NCBI GenBank assembly: GCA_964646625.1
Contig: CAZYHC010000017.1
Coordinates: 1 to 64,000, forward strand
Length of the DNA: 64,000 nucleotides
Direction of reading: 5' to 3'
DNA from: DAOULT01 sp964646625
Lineage (GTDB): Bacteria > Chloroflexota > Anaerolineae > CAZYHC01
The position numbers and the translations under genes were made by a program. Positions 16,719-27,781 of this stretch are shown here, piece by piece. The stretch's first letter is position 1. Every line of letters starts with the position of its first letter. The notes below the pieces were generated by a model that ran no database searches, was not told the origin of the DNA, and worked only from the letters and a program-made list of their open reading frames with translations.

Positions 16719-17998
16719 GCGATTTCGATCAGTTTATCTTGCCGGAAAACCCAGCGTCGGAAAATTATCTGGTGGCCACCTATTTGCTGCGCTCTGAGGC
16801 CCAGGATGTTCTTAAGCTGGCCGCGACCATGGCCTCCGAACAGACCACCGGAACCTGGGTACGCGTGCCGGGGGAAACTCATGAAATGCTGCTGAAGCAC
16901 CAGGGAAAGGTCTTGAATGTCTGGGAAATACCGGATATAGAGAACATCAATTCAAGGGAAGACCCCCTGCGAAAACACGTTCTTCAAATTGCCTATCCCT
17001 GGGAGAACTTCGGAGCGCAGATCCCTATGCTGTTAACCACGGTGTTCGGCAACATCTCCATGATAGGGGATATCAAGCTGCTGGACCTTTCCTTTCCCAG
17101 AAAACTCGTTGACCAGCTTCCCGGCCCAAAGTTTGGCATTACTGGTATTCGTCAACTGCTTGGGGTGCCGAAACGTCCTCTGCTTAATAACATGATAAAG
17201 CCGTCCACTGGTATTACGCCAGAGCAAGGCGCGGATTTATTATACAGGGCGGCTATCGGCGGCACGGACATTATCAAGGATGATGAAGTACTGAGCGACA
17301 CCGCTCTTTCGCCTGTTTTAAGACGGGTGGAGCTTTACATGAAAAAGCTTCACAAAGCCGAAGAGGAAACAGGGGAGAAAAAACTGTATGCGGTTAACGT
17401 CACGGATGAACCGGAACGGTGCATCCAAAAAGCGGAAGCGGCCGTTGACAACGGAGCTAACGCAATTATGGTTAACTACCTTCCGGCAGGGATAGGGATG
17501 GTCTCCTCTCTGGCCCGCAACGATAAAATCAGGGTTCCCATTTTAGCCCACCTTGATTTTGGGGGAGCTTTTTATGCCAGTCCGTGGCACGGCATCAGTT
17601 CGCCTCTGCTCTACGGCAAGCTGGCCCGCCTGGCGGGAGTGGACTTGCTTTGCATTCCGACGCCCTATGGAAAATTTGCCCTGACGTACGAAAAATATAT
17701 CCGCATTGTCCTGGGACTCCGCAGTCCGCTTTACGATAAAAACGGCACGTGGCCCATTGTAGGGGGGGCGATCAAACAGGGGCACCTGCCTCGCTTATTT
17801 GAGGACCTGGGGACAGATTTCATCGTCGGGGCTGGCGGGGCCATTCATGCCCATCCTATGGGAGCCACAGCAGGAGCCAGGGCTTTTCGGCAGGGCATCG
17901 ATTTGATGATGCAGCAGGGCAGGTTTGACGGCGCAGAAAATGATTATCCGGAACTCAAGGCAGCCATTGACTTGTGGGGAGCTTATGGCGCAAAGTGA
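16715..17998 (+). CDS. RuBisCO-like protein (form IV large-subunit homologue)
   Basis: 427 residues, GTG start. The active-site lysines aligned with RuBisCO K175 (IKPSTG, K162) and the carbamylated K201 (IIKDDE, K188, with D190 and E191) are kept. A lysine is also present in the loop-6 position (PYGKF, K320). The K177 position is serine, and the H294-R295 pair is replaced by the LAHLDFGG block usual in RuBisCO-like proteins. The C-terminal GGAIHAHPMG and AGARAFRQ keep a phosphate-site pattern. It should bind magnesium and enolise a substrate, but not fix CO2. Next to a DUF1537 kinase, the best parallel is the 3-oxo-isoapionate-phosphate branch of apiose catabolism (OiaX/OiaC type); this is inference. 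Confidence 0.9.
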   Translation: MSDFDQFILPENPASENYLVATYLLRSEAQDVLKLAATMASEQTTGTWVRVPGETHEMLLKHQGKVLNVWEIPDIENINSREDPLRKHVLQIAYPWENFGAQIPMLLTTVFGNISMIGDIKLLDLSFPRKLVDQLPGPKFGITGIRQLLGVPKRPLLNNMIKPSTGITPEQGADLLYRAAIGGTDIIKDDEVLSDTALSPVLRRVELYMKKLHKAEEETGEKKLYAVNVTDEPERCIQKAEAAVDNGANAIMVNYLPAGIGMVSSLARNDKIRVPILAHLDFGGAFYASPWHGISSPLLYGKLARLAGVDLLCIPTPYGKFALTYEKYIRIVLGLRSPLYDKNGTWPIVGGAIKQGHLPRLFEDLGTDFIVGAGGAIHAHPMGATAGARAFRQGIDLMMQQGRFDGAENDYPELKAAIDLWGAYGAK

Positions 17999-19409
17999 CA
18001 AAGAGAGAATCCTTTTAGCGTTTTATGGCGATGACTTTACGGGCACAACCGCCACCGCGGAAGCTTTGACGGAAACGGGCACACCCACAGTAATTTTTAC
18101 GACACCTCCGACGGGATCCTTTCTGGCCGACCACTTTCCCCGGGTTAAAGCCGTGGGTGTGGCCGGTACGGCGCGCACCCTAACGGTTGATAAACTGGAA
18201 GGCGTTTTATCCCCTGTTTTCGAAACTATGAAGAGATATCACGCCCCAGTTTTTTTGTACAAAGTATGTTCGACCTTTGATTCTTCCGAGAATATCGGGA
18301 ATATCGGGCGGGCGATAGAGATCGGGAAAAAAATATTTTCCCCGGATTTCGTTCCCATTCTGCCCGGAGCGCCCAAGCTGGGAAGGTTTACGGTATTCGG
18401 CCACCATTTCGCGGCCCTGGGTCAGGAAGCGATATACCGCCTGGACCGTCATCCCTCCATGGCCCATCACCCGGTTACCCCTATGAAGGAATCGGACCTG
18501 AGTTTGCACCTGGCAAAACAGACCGGGCTGAAAAGCGGCTCGATTAACGTTTTGGCCCTGGAGAAAGGCCACGATCACGTACAGGCTTTGTTGGACAAGC
18601 TTGTTGCCGAATCGATTCCCCTCGTCTTTTTCGACTGCCTTTACGAGCAGCACTTGATGACGGCCTGCGAAGTGGTATGGCAACGCGCCAGCCGGGAGAA
18701 ACCTGTGTTCTTCGTTGGATCCCAGGAGTTGGGCTATGGTTTTGGCAGGGCGTGGCAGGATGCCGGTCTAATCCCGTTAAACCAGGCTGGTTCCGACGAC
18801 GAAAACGCTACCGAAAAGGGGCCACTGTTTGTACTTTCGGGCAGTTGCGCCACGGTAAACGGCCAGCAAATCCGATGGGCCATTGAAAATGGTTTTGTCG
18901 ATGTTGAAGTACAGCCCCAGAAACTGCTGGAGCCAACCGACAAATCTCTTGAACAGGAAAGAATCGTCGAAGCCTCTCTTGCTGCATGGCGGCACGATAA
19001 TTCAATTGTCGTACATACTGCCCTGGGCCCCGATGACCCTCGCATAAATTTGATGAAGAAAAAGACAGATGAATTATCGCTCACTTACGAAGCGGCCAAT
19101 GAAATCTTAGGTGATGCGTTGGGAGAAATGGCCTTAAAGATTCTGGAGCTTTCCAACCTGAAAAGGCTGGTGGTGGCGGGGGGGGACACTGCGGGCAGAA
19201 TCCAAAAACATCTCTGCATTCAGGCCCTTCAGGTATCCAAACCCATTGGGATTGCCGCGCCGCTTTGCTACGTTTACAGCGACGTGCCAGGGATCAATGG
19301 TCTGGAAATGGCCTTTAAAGGGGGGCAGGTAGGCGCTGTTGATTACTTTGGAAAAGCTCAAGCCGCCCGCACCCTTGATTTTGAAGCCGCTGCTTTAGGA
19401 AGGTTTTAG
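17985..19409 (+). CDS. Four-carbon acid-sugar kinase family protein (DUF1537)
   Basis: 474 residues. The N-terminal motif FYGDDFTGTTATAEAL matches the substrate domain of DUF1537 kinases, and the C-terminal VAGGDTAGRI is the nucleotide-domain motif. Characterised members phosphorylate 3-oxo-tetronates, threonate, erythronate or 3-oxo-isoapionate with ATP. The ATG at 17985 follows GGGGAG and overlaps the RuBisCO-like gene by 14 bases; the frame is open further upstream but inside that gene. It probably makes the phosphorylated keto acid on which the RuBisCO-like protein acts. Confidence 0.87.
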   Translation: MAQSDKERILLAFYGDDFTGTTATAEALTETGTPTVIFTTPPTGSFLADHFPRVKAVGVAGTARTLTVDKLEGVLSPVFETMKRYHAPVFLYKVCSTFDSSENIGNIGRAIEIGKKIFSPDFVPILPGAPKLGRFTVFGHHFAALGQEAIYRLDRHPSMAHHPVTPMKESDLSLHLAKQTGLKSGSINVLALEKGHDHVQALLDKLVAESIPLVFFDCLYEQHLMTACEVVWQRASREKPVFFVGSQELGYGFGRAWQDAGLIPLNQAGSDDENATEKGPLFVLSGSCATVNGQQIRWAIENGFVDVEVQPQKLLEPTDKSLEQERIVEASLAAWRHDNSIVVHTALGPDDPRINLMKKKTDELSLTYEAANEILGDALGEMALKILELSNLKRLVVAGGDTAGRIQKHLCIQALQVSKPIGIAAPLCYVYSDVPGINGLEMAFKGGQVGAVDYFGKAQAARTLDFEAAALGRF

Positions 19410-19417
19410 TTAGAGCC

Positions 19418-19969
19418 ATGATTACGCGACAGGAATGGCAAGAAGCACGGGATTGGGCCTGGGATTTGGTCCGCCAGACAGGAATTATCATAAGAGATGA
19501 GGAGAGCGAGCACATCGAAGTGGCGGACCTGGGCCTGAGCGAGTTGTCCATGACAGGTCTTCAAATTCTGACCCTGGTCAGCACCGAGTGGATCGGGGCC
19601 AAGCTTCTCATCCTGAGACCACATCAGTTCTTCCCCCAGCATCGGCATCCGCCTTCGCCGACGGAAAACTATCCTGGAAAAGAGGAGATCTTCCGCGGGC
19701 AATGGGGGGAGGCTTACCTGTATGTGCCAGGCGAGCCCACCCCTGACCCCAAAGGGCATCCGCCATCTCATCGTCGAGCTTACTGCACGGTCTGGCGCGA
19801 AGTGATCTTAGGCCCAGGAGATCAGTTCTTATGCCCTCCCAACACCTGGCACTGGTTTCAGGCAGGGCCAGAGGGGGCTGTTGTCTGGAGCTTTTCTTCG
19901 AAAGTCACCGACGCGGAGGATATCTTCCTCGATCCTGAGATCACGCGCCGGACCATTATCTGTGACTGA
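19418..19969 (+). CDS. D-lyxose/D-mannose isomerase-family cupin
   Basis: 183 residues, shorter than E. coli YdaE (about 227). A single cupin carries the metal motif HRHPPS (H75 and H77), GKEEIFRG with glutamates, then WGEAYLYVPGEP and the later PPNTWHWF with another histidine. This block order matches the Lyx_isomer family, which interconverts aldoses and ketoses such as D-lyxose/D-xylulose or mannose/fructose. It is the last gene of the island, 8 bases after the kinase. Confidence 0.78.
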   Translation: MITRQEWQEARDWAWDLVRQTGIIIRDEESEHIEVADLGLSELSMTGLQILTLVSTEWIGAKLLILRPHQFFPQHRHPPSPTENYPGKEEIFRGQWGEAYLYVPGEPTPDPKGHPPSHRRAYCTVWREVILGPGDQFLCPPNTWHWFQAGPEGAVVWSFSSKVTDAEDIFLDPEITRRTIICD

Positions 19970-20020
19970 GAGGGGCAATATGCAACGTTTATCAATCGAA
20001 GCGGACTGTTGATCGGCTGC

Positions 20021-20052
20021 GCTCCCCTATCATGTGGGGAGCTTTTCTCTTT
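20021..20052 (+). terminator. Intrinsic terminator of the catabolic island
   Basis: The stem GCTCCCC / GGGGAGC (20021-20027 with 20036-20042) is followed by TTTTCTCTTT. It lies 50 bases after the last gene of the island and before the apt promoter, so it sets the operon boundary. Confidence 0.85.
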
Positions 20053-20089
20053 AAGACCAAAGTTGAGGGTGGCCGGGTCCATTTTATTT

Positions 20090-20118
20090 TTGACGTTTCT
20101 GGCGAAAACGAATATAAT
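20090..20118 (+). promoter_or_regulatory. Sigma-70 promoter of apt
   Basis: TTGACG (20090-20095), a 17-bp spacer and TATAAT (20113-20118). The leader before the ATG at 20184 is about 60 bases. Confidence 0.8.
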
Positions 20119-20183
20119 TCGGTTGTGGATAGTAGTACCTTTTGCTGGAATCTGGCTCATAACAAACATGGGAGGACAAGTGA

Positions 20184-20696
20184 ATGGACCTGGCAAGTAT
20201 GATCCGCGATGTACCTGATTTTCCTGTAGAGGGTATCCTTTTTAAAGACATTACCACCCTGATCAAGGACGCCCAGGCTTTCAAACAGGCTGTCGATGGC
20301 CTGCTTGACCGCTATCGAGGGCGGGATATTGACCTGGTAGTTTCCATCGAAGCGCGCGGCTACATTTTCGGGGCTCCCCTGGCTTACGAACTGGGGGCCG
20401 GTTTCGTGCCCATTCGCAAGCCGGGCAAGCTGCCGGCCGAGACCATCAGCGTGGAGTATACCCTGGAATACGGGGCCAACGTCCTGGAGATGCACAAGGA
20501 CGCCGTCAAGGCGGGGCAAAAGGTACTGGTGATAGATGATCTGCTGGCCACGGGCGGGTCGGCCAAAGCAACCATCGAGCTGGTGGAGAGATTGGGCGGT
20601 CAGGTGGTGGGCGTAGCTTTCCTGATCGACCTGACCTTCCTCAAAGGGGTGGAAAAACTGGAGGGCTACGAGGTTTTTTCCCTGATACAGTTTTAG
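20184..20696 (+). CDS. apt: Adenine phosphoribosyltransferase
   Basis: 170 residues, the usual length. It converts adenine and PRPP to AMP in purine salvage. The PRPP-binding motif VLVIDDLLATGGS and the N-terminal IRDVPDFPVEGILFKDIT block are nearly canonical. GGAGG precedes the ATG. It has its own promoter and is not part of the catabolic island. It ends tail to tail with tsaD, overlapping by 4 bases. Confidence 0.95.
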   Translation: MDLASMIRDVPDFPVEGILFKDITTLIKDAQAFKQAVDGLLDRYRGRDIDLVVSIEARGYIFGAPLAYELGAGFVPIRKPGKLPAETISVEYTLEYGANVLEMHKDAVKAGQKVLVIDDLLATGGSAKATIELVERLGGQVVGVAFLIDLTFLKGVEKLEGYEVFSLIQF

Positions 20697-21778
20697 GCCA
20701 GTTTCAGATTGGGGATCACGTCCAGGTCCCAGGCGGAGTACTCATCGTGGCGCCAGTGCCAATAGGCTGCGCCGGCCACCATGGCCGCGTTGTCACAGCA
20801 CAGCTCCGGTAAGGGGCTGATGACGGGGATGTTGGCCCGGCGCTGCATCTCCCGCCGCAAGAGGGTATTGGCCGCCACTCCTCCGGCCAGCAGGATGTGT
20901 ACGGCTTTGTATTCCTCTGCCGCCCGACGGGTTTTCTCCACCAGCACGTCCACCACCGCGGCCTGGAAACTGGCGGCCAGATTGGCTACAGGCAACGCTC
21001 CTGGGGCCTGGCTCTGCCCTGCCGCCGAGGGGGGCAACCCCTTATCTTCGTACCGCTGGACGAGGCGCAGCACGGCCGTTTTCAGGCCGGAAAAGCTGAA
21101 ATCGTAGCTGTCTCCCAACCAGGCGCGGGGCAGTTTGAAGGAGGTGGCTTTACCTCCCCGGGCCGCCTGCTGGATGGCAGGTCCACCGGGGTAGTCCAGC
21201 CCCAGCAAGCGCCCCACTTTATCGAAAGCTTCTCCCGCCGCGTCGTCGATCGTGCCGCCCAGCCGTCGGTACTGGCCGTGCCCGGCCATCAGGATCAGCT
21301 CGGTGTGTCCCCCAGAGACGATCAAACAGACCAGGGGAAAAGCAGGAACTATCGGCGGGGCGGATATCGCTTTATTATTGCCCTCAACTGTAGCTGAATC
21401 CTCTATCTTGTACAGCCAGTTGGCGTACAGGTGTCCTTCCAGGTGATTGATCCCTATCAGGGGCAGTCCCCTGGCCAAAGCCAGACCTTTGGCCAGGTTC
21501 ACCCCCACCAGCAGAGACCCCACCAGCCCCGGCCCATAGGTGACGGCCACGGCGGCCAGGTCGTCCCAGTCCACTCCAGCCTGAGCCAGAGCTTGCTCCA
21601 CAATGGGCACGATGGTCAGGATGTGCTGGCGAGAAGCCATTTCGGGGAACACGCCCCCGTACTGGCGGTGGAGGTCCACCTGGGAAGAGACCAGACTGGA
21701 ATGAATGAGCCGCCCATCCTCTACCACCGCGGCGGCGGTGTCGTCGCAGGAGGTTTCGATGCCCAGGATGAAAGCCAT
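20693..21778 (-). CDS. tsaD: tRNA N6-adenosine threonylcarbamoyltransferase
   Basis: 361 residues. It transfers threonylcarbamoyl to A37 of ANN-reading tRNAs with TsaB/TsaE partners. Typical motifs: LGIETSCDDTAAAVV, the metal-binding HLEGH, ASKC-fold VSGGHTELI, and LAGGVAANTLLR. It is slightly longer than usual because of an insertion near residues 125-145. The ATG at 21778 is chosen because homologues start at MAFILGIETSC; the 36 upstream codons are non-homologous and run into the clpC end. It lies 49 bases after clpC and is probably co-transcribed. Confidence 0.95.
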   Translation of the reverse strand: MAFILGIETSCDDTAAAVVEDGRLIHSSLVSSQVDLHRQYGGVFPEMASRQHILTIVPIVEQALAQAGVDWDDLAAVAVTYGPGLVGSLLVGVNLAKGLALARGLPLIGINHLEGHLYANWLYKIEDSATVEGNNKAISAPPIVPAFPLVCLIVSGGHTELILMAGHGQYRRLGGTIDDAAGEAFDKVGRLLGLDYPGGPAIQQAARGGKATSFKLPRAWLGDSYDFSFSGLKTAVLRLVQRYEDKGLPPSAAGQSQAPGALPVANLAASFQAAVVDVLVEKTRRAAEEYKAVHILLAGGVAANTLLRREMQRRANIPVISPLPELCCDNAAMVAGAAYWHWRHDEYSAWDLDVIPNLKLA

Positions 21779-21827
21779 GCCCCTGTCCTTCCCCAGATTT
21801 GCCTCTTCCGTGTCGATCCTCTGGCGG

Positions 21828-24317
21828 TTAATCGATGGTGGCTTCCATCGGGGGGGCAAAGGCCAGGCCCAGATCAACCGCCCCATCTTTTCTGGTGAAG
21901 CTCAACCCTTCCTCGTCCACGTCTATCACCACGATATCCCCGGCCTGGAACTCGCTTTGCAGCAGCTTCTTGGAGAGGGGGCTTTCCACCTCTTTCTGGA
22001 GGAGTCGTCTGAGCGGGCGGGCCCCAAAGTCTGGGTCGTAGCCTCTCGCGGCCATCCACTTGCGGGCCGGCTCGGTCAGTTCGATGTTCAGCCCTTGCTC
22101 CACCAGGCGGGCGCTGATCTCTTCCAGTTGAAGATCGACGATTTGCTCCACCTGCTCCTCGGTCAGGACGTGGAAGATAATAATTTCATCGATGCGGTTG
22201 ATGAACTCCGGGCGGAAAGTTTTTTTCAGGCCACGCTCGATCTCCCGTTGTAGCTCTCGTTCATCGCCCTGAAGATCATCTTCCCTGCGAAAGCCGAGGC
22301 CGGCCCCTTTTATGGCGTATTTGGTGCCCACGTTGGAGGTCATAATGATCACTGTGTTGCGGAAATCCACGGTGTGTCCCTGGCCGTCAGTCAGCCGACC
22401 GTCTTCCAGGATTTGCAGCAGCGAGTTCCAGACTTCGGGATGGGCCTTTTCGATCTCGTCGAAGAGGATGGCCTGGTAAGGTCGGCGACGCACGGCCTCG
22501 GTCAGTTGGCCGCCCTCTTCGTAACCCACGTACCCCGGCGGAGCACCGGTCAAACGGGAAACGGTGTGGCGTTCCTGGTACTCGCTCATGTCGATGCGGA
22601 CCAGGGCGTCCTCATCGTCGAACAGGAATTCGGCCAACGCTTTGGCTAATTCGGTTTTGCCCACCCCTGAGGGGCCCAGGAAAATGAAACTGCCGATGGG
22701 CCGGCGAGGGTCCTTGAGGCCGGACCGGGCCCGCCGGATGGCATCGGAGACGGCGGCCACGGCTTTGTCCTGGCCGACGATACGTTCGTGGAGACGTTCT
22801 TCCATATACAAAAGCTTCCGGGCCTCGGTCTCCATCATGCTGCTGACCGGGATGCCCGTCCAACTGGCCACCACTTCGGCGATGTCCTTCTCATCCACTA
22901 CCTCGTCCAGATTCTCAGCGCGTCGCCAGTCCTCCCGCTTGGCGTTGAACTCGGTCTCTAGCTTGAGGCGGTCGCTCTTAAACCGGGCCGCCAACTCATA
23001 ATTGCGCGCCGTCCAGGCGGCCTCTTCATCGTCGATCAACTTCTGCAATCTGAGCCGCAAGGCTTTGAGATCGGGCGGCAGGCTGTAGATGGCGATGCGC
23101 AGCTTGGAGGCGGCCTCGTCAATGAGGTCGATGGCTTTGTCGGGCAGACGACGTTCGGTCACATAACGGTGGGAGAGGCGGGCCGCTGATACCAGGGCCG
23201 CGTCTTCATAAACGATGTGATGATGTTCCTCATAGCGATCACGCACTCCGCGCAGCATCTCTATAGTTTCATCTACGGTGGGCTCCTCTACATAGATAGG
23301 GGCAAACCGTCGTTCCAGGGCGCTGTCTTGCTCTACGTGCTGGCGATACTCGTCCAGGGTAGTGGCCCCGACACAGCGTAGCTCGCCTCTGGACAGGGCT
23401 GGTTTCATCATATTGGAGGCATCGATCGCTCCTGAAGCCGCCCCGGCCCCCACTACAGTGTGTAGTTCGTCGATGAACAGGATGATCTCGCCCTCCGCGC
23501 GTTGTATTTCTTCCAGCGCCGCTTTCAGGCGTTCCTCGAATTCGCCCCGAAAGCGGGTGCCAGCCACCATCGCGCCCAGATCAAGGGAGACCACCCGTTT
23601 GCCCATCAGCATCTCAGGCACATCGTTCTCCACGATCCGCTGGGCCAATCCCTCCACGATGGCCGTCTTGCCCACTCCCGCCTCGCCGATGAGCACCGGG
23701 TTGTTCTTGGTGCGCCGGATAAGGACCTGGATGACGCGCAATATTTCTGCCTCGCGGCCGATGACCGGGTCAAGCTTCCCCTCTTTGGCCATTTGGGTCA
23801 GATCGCGGCTGTACTTTTCCAGGGTGCGGTACCGACTCTCCGCATGAGGATCGGTCACCCGTTGACCACCGCGCACGTCGTTTAAGATATTGTAGATGCG
23901 GTCCCTGGTCACCCCGTAATCGGACAGGATGCGGGCCGAAGGCGTGCCCTTCTCGCTGGCGATGGCCAGAAAGATGTGCTCGGTGGATATGTAATCGTCC
24001 TTGAGACGGTCAGCTTCCTCAGAGGCCAGGTCTATGATCCGCTTGACACGCGGAGTGATGAACACCTGGCCCATCGCTCCCCCATAAAAGGGGGTCCTGG
24101 GGCTGGCCTTCAGCACATCCGCCACCCTTCTCTTGATGCCCTCCGCGTCAGCCCCCAACCGATCCAATATCTGGAGCACGACCCCATCAGGCTGCTCAAG
24201 CGAAGCCAGCAGGATATGTTCGGTGTCTACCTGGCTGTGTTTGTAACGTTGTAATATCTCATAAGCGCGCATGGCTGCATCCTGGGCGCGCTCGGTGAAT
24301 CGATCAAATCGCATCAT
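21828..24317 (-). CDS. clpC: ATP-dependent Clp protease ATP-binding subunit ClpC
   Basis: 829 residues. Two Clp_N repeats (about 5-150) precede AAA domain 1 (Walker A GEAGVGKTAIVEGLA). A short middle region carries a UVR-like helix pair (about 420-460), and AAA domain 2 has GPSGVGKTELAKALAEFL. The short middle domain separates ClpC from ClpB. It unfolds substrates for ClpP, usually with adaptors; clpP itself is not in the window. It follows the HEPN pair by 40 bases, with only a weak site before its start. Confidence 0.92.
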   Translation of the reverse strand: MMRFDRFTERAQDAAMRAYEILQRYKHSQVDTEHILLASLEQPDGVVLQILDRLGADAEGIKRRVADVLKASPRTPFYGGAMGQVFITPRVKRIIDLASEEADRLKDDYISTEHIFLAIASEKGTPSARILSDYGVTRDRIYNILNDVRGGQRVTDPHAESRYRTLEKYSRDLTQMAKEGKLDPVIGREAEILRVIQVLIRRTKNNPVLIGEAGVGKTAIVEGLAQRIVENDVPEMLMGKRVVSLDLGAMVAGTRFRGEFEERLKAALEEIQRAEGEIILFIDELHTVVGAGAASGAIDASNMMKPALSRGELRCVGATTLDEYRQHVEQDSALERRFAPIYVEEPTVDETIEMLRGVRDRYEEHHHIVYEDAALVSAARLSHRYVTERRLPDKAIDLIDEAASKLRIAIYSLPPDLKALRLRLQKLIDDEEAAWTARNYELAARFKSDRLKLETEFNAKREDWRRAENLDEVVDEKDIAEVVASWTGIPVSSMMETEARKLLYMEERLHERIVGQDKAVAAVSDAIRRARSGLKDPRRPIGSFIFLGPSGVGKTELAKALAEFLFDDEDALVRIDMSEYQERHTVSRLTGAPPGYVGYEEGGQLTEAVRRRPYQAILFDEIEKAHPEVWNSLLQILEDGRLTDGQGHTVDFRNTVIIMTSNVGTKYAIKGAGLGFRREDDLQGDERELQREIERGLKKTFRPEFINRIDEIIIFHVLTEEQVEQIVDLQLEEISARLVEQGLNIELTEPARKWMAARGYDPDFGARPLRRLLQKEVESPLSKKLLQSEFQAGDIVVIDVDEEGLSFTRKDGAVDLGLAFAPPMEATID

Positions 24318-24357
24318 GGTATTTTACCTCGCTTATCTATTTTGCATCTTATAATTG

Positions 24358-24606
24358 CTATCCATTTCCATCTTCAGGATAATAAGCGCCTACAGAGATA
24401 GATACCCCTTCTTTCAACAAAATATCCAGGCTTCTGTCTGCCATCTCCTCGCTTATTCTTATCTCTTCTTCTTCACTAGGTGTTTCAATCAGAATTAAAT
24501 ATCCTCCATCAGGCACGGGAGCACTGCTGATGATCTTGGCCCCAGGATATTTGACCCGAACTTCCTGGCAAAGCTCTTCTATCAGGCGCTTTACTTTAGC
24601 TTTCAT
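24358..24606 (-). CDS. Small protein partnered with HEPN protein, possibly a degenerate nucleotidyltransferase-like antitoxin
   Basis: 82 residues. It starts inside the HEPN stop codon (ATGA overlap), so the two are translationally coupled. By position it should be the MNT half of a HEPN-MNT pair. The size, an alpha-beta pattern and the end LLKEGVSISV resemble the end of minimal nucleotidyltransferases. The catalytic GS-x-G and D-x-D motifs are absent; the corresponding stretch reads SSAPVPDGGYLILIE. It may neutralise the partner by binding and not by AMPylation. The family assignment is tentative. Confidence 0.6.
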   Translation of the reverse strand: MKAKVKRLIEELCQEVRVKYPGAKIISSAPVPDGGYLILIETPSEEEEIRISEEMADRSLDILLKEGVSISVGAYYPEDGNG

Positions 24607-24980
24607 CTAACTATCTCCTTCACACACTCTACGAAGTTCCTGGCCTTACGTAACACCCGTTGGGCGACTTTTGGGCCAATCATATTTGTCGTGTAATCCG
24701 CTATACGACGCTTGACCATGACCTCAAGCAGGGCACTTCGGAGAGTATCGGGTAAAATCTTTCTACGTTTAATCAGTTGCTCGGCCAGACTGGCCTGCAC
24801 GTAATCATGGCCCCAGTGGCCATCACGGGCCTGGATGCCAAACTTCAGCAAAGCGGCGATGGCGACGTGAAACATAGCGTAGTAACAACGGTTGACGCTG
24901 GCATTGTAGAAACCATTTTCCAGGCACACCGTCGCCGCCTCGATATTTTCTTCTGCTTTCGCCAGCCAGTGCTCAGCCAT
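24603..24980 (-). CDS. HEPN-domain protein, putative ribonuclease toxin
   Basis: 125 residues, all-helical HEPN domain. The central NRCYYAMFHVA contains R-x6-H, which fits the catalytic R-X(4-6)-H of HEPN ribonucleases. Its own promoter and an AAAGGAG site precede the ATG. HEPN proteins of this size act as RNA-cutting toxins of two-gene systems or as RNA-binding accessory proteins. The operon sits between clpB and clpC on the same strand. Confidence 0.8.
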   Translation of the reverse strand: MAEHWLAKAEENIEAATVCLENGFYNASVNRCYYAMFHVAIAALLKFGIQARDGHWGHDYVQASLAEQLIKRRKILPDTLRSALLEVMVKRRIADYTTNMIGPKVAQRVLRKARNFVECVKEIVR

Positions 24981-25003
24981 CTCCTTTGGCTCTCTTCAAT
25001 CTT

Positions 25004-25032
25004 ATTATACCTCACTTCTCATTCCAAAGCAA
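25004..25032 (-). promoter_or_regulatory. Sigma-70 promoter of the HEPN pair
   Basis: On the minus strand, TTGCTT (25027-25032), a 17-bp spacer and TATAAT (25004-25009), about 20 bases before the HEPN start. It may also contribute to clpC transcription because no terminator is seen between them. Confidence 0.7.
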
Positions 25033-25106
25033 GACTTTCTCGCGCAAATAGATATATTTTTAAAGGTTGATTTTGTCAGGTGGGGCAAGCAGTCAACGGA
25101 TTTTGG

Positions 25107-25151
25107 AACGGATTTAACGGATTACATCGCTTAGTATCCGTTAAATCCGTT
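25107..25151. repeat. 16-bp perfect inverted repeat after clpB
   Basis: 25107-25122 pairs perfectly with 25136-25151 around a 13-base loop. Each arm itself contains the word ACGGAT twice, and a further half copy lies just before it (near 25096). Read on the plus strand a T-run follows; on the minus strand, the clpB direction, none does. It may terminate or protect clpB mRNA, or be a dispersed palindromic element. Confidence 0.7.
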
Positions 25152-25174
25152 TTTAATCCACTGACCGCTCGTTC

Positions 25175-27781
<2,607 letters not shown>

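Noticed and set aside
16715..17998. CO2-fixing RuBisCO
   Set aside because: The K177 and H294-R295 positions are changed and there is no phosphoribulokinase or small subunit in the window; the sequence has the form IV pattern.
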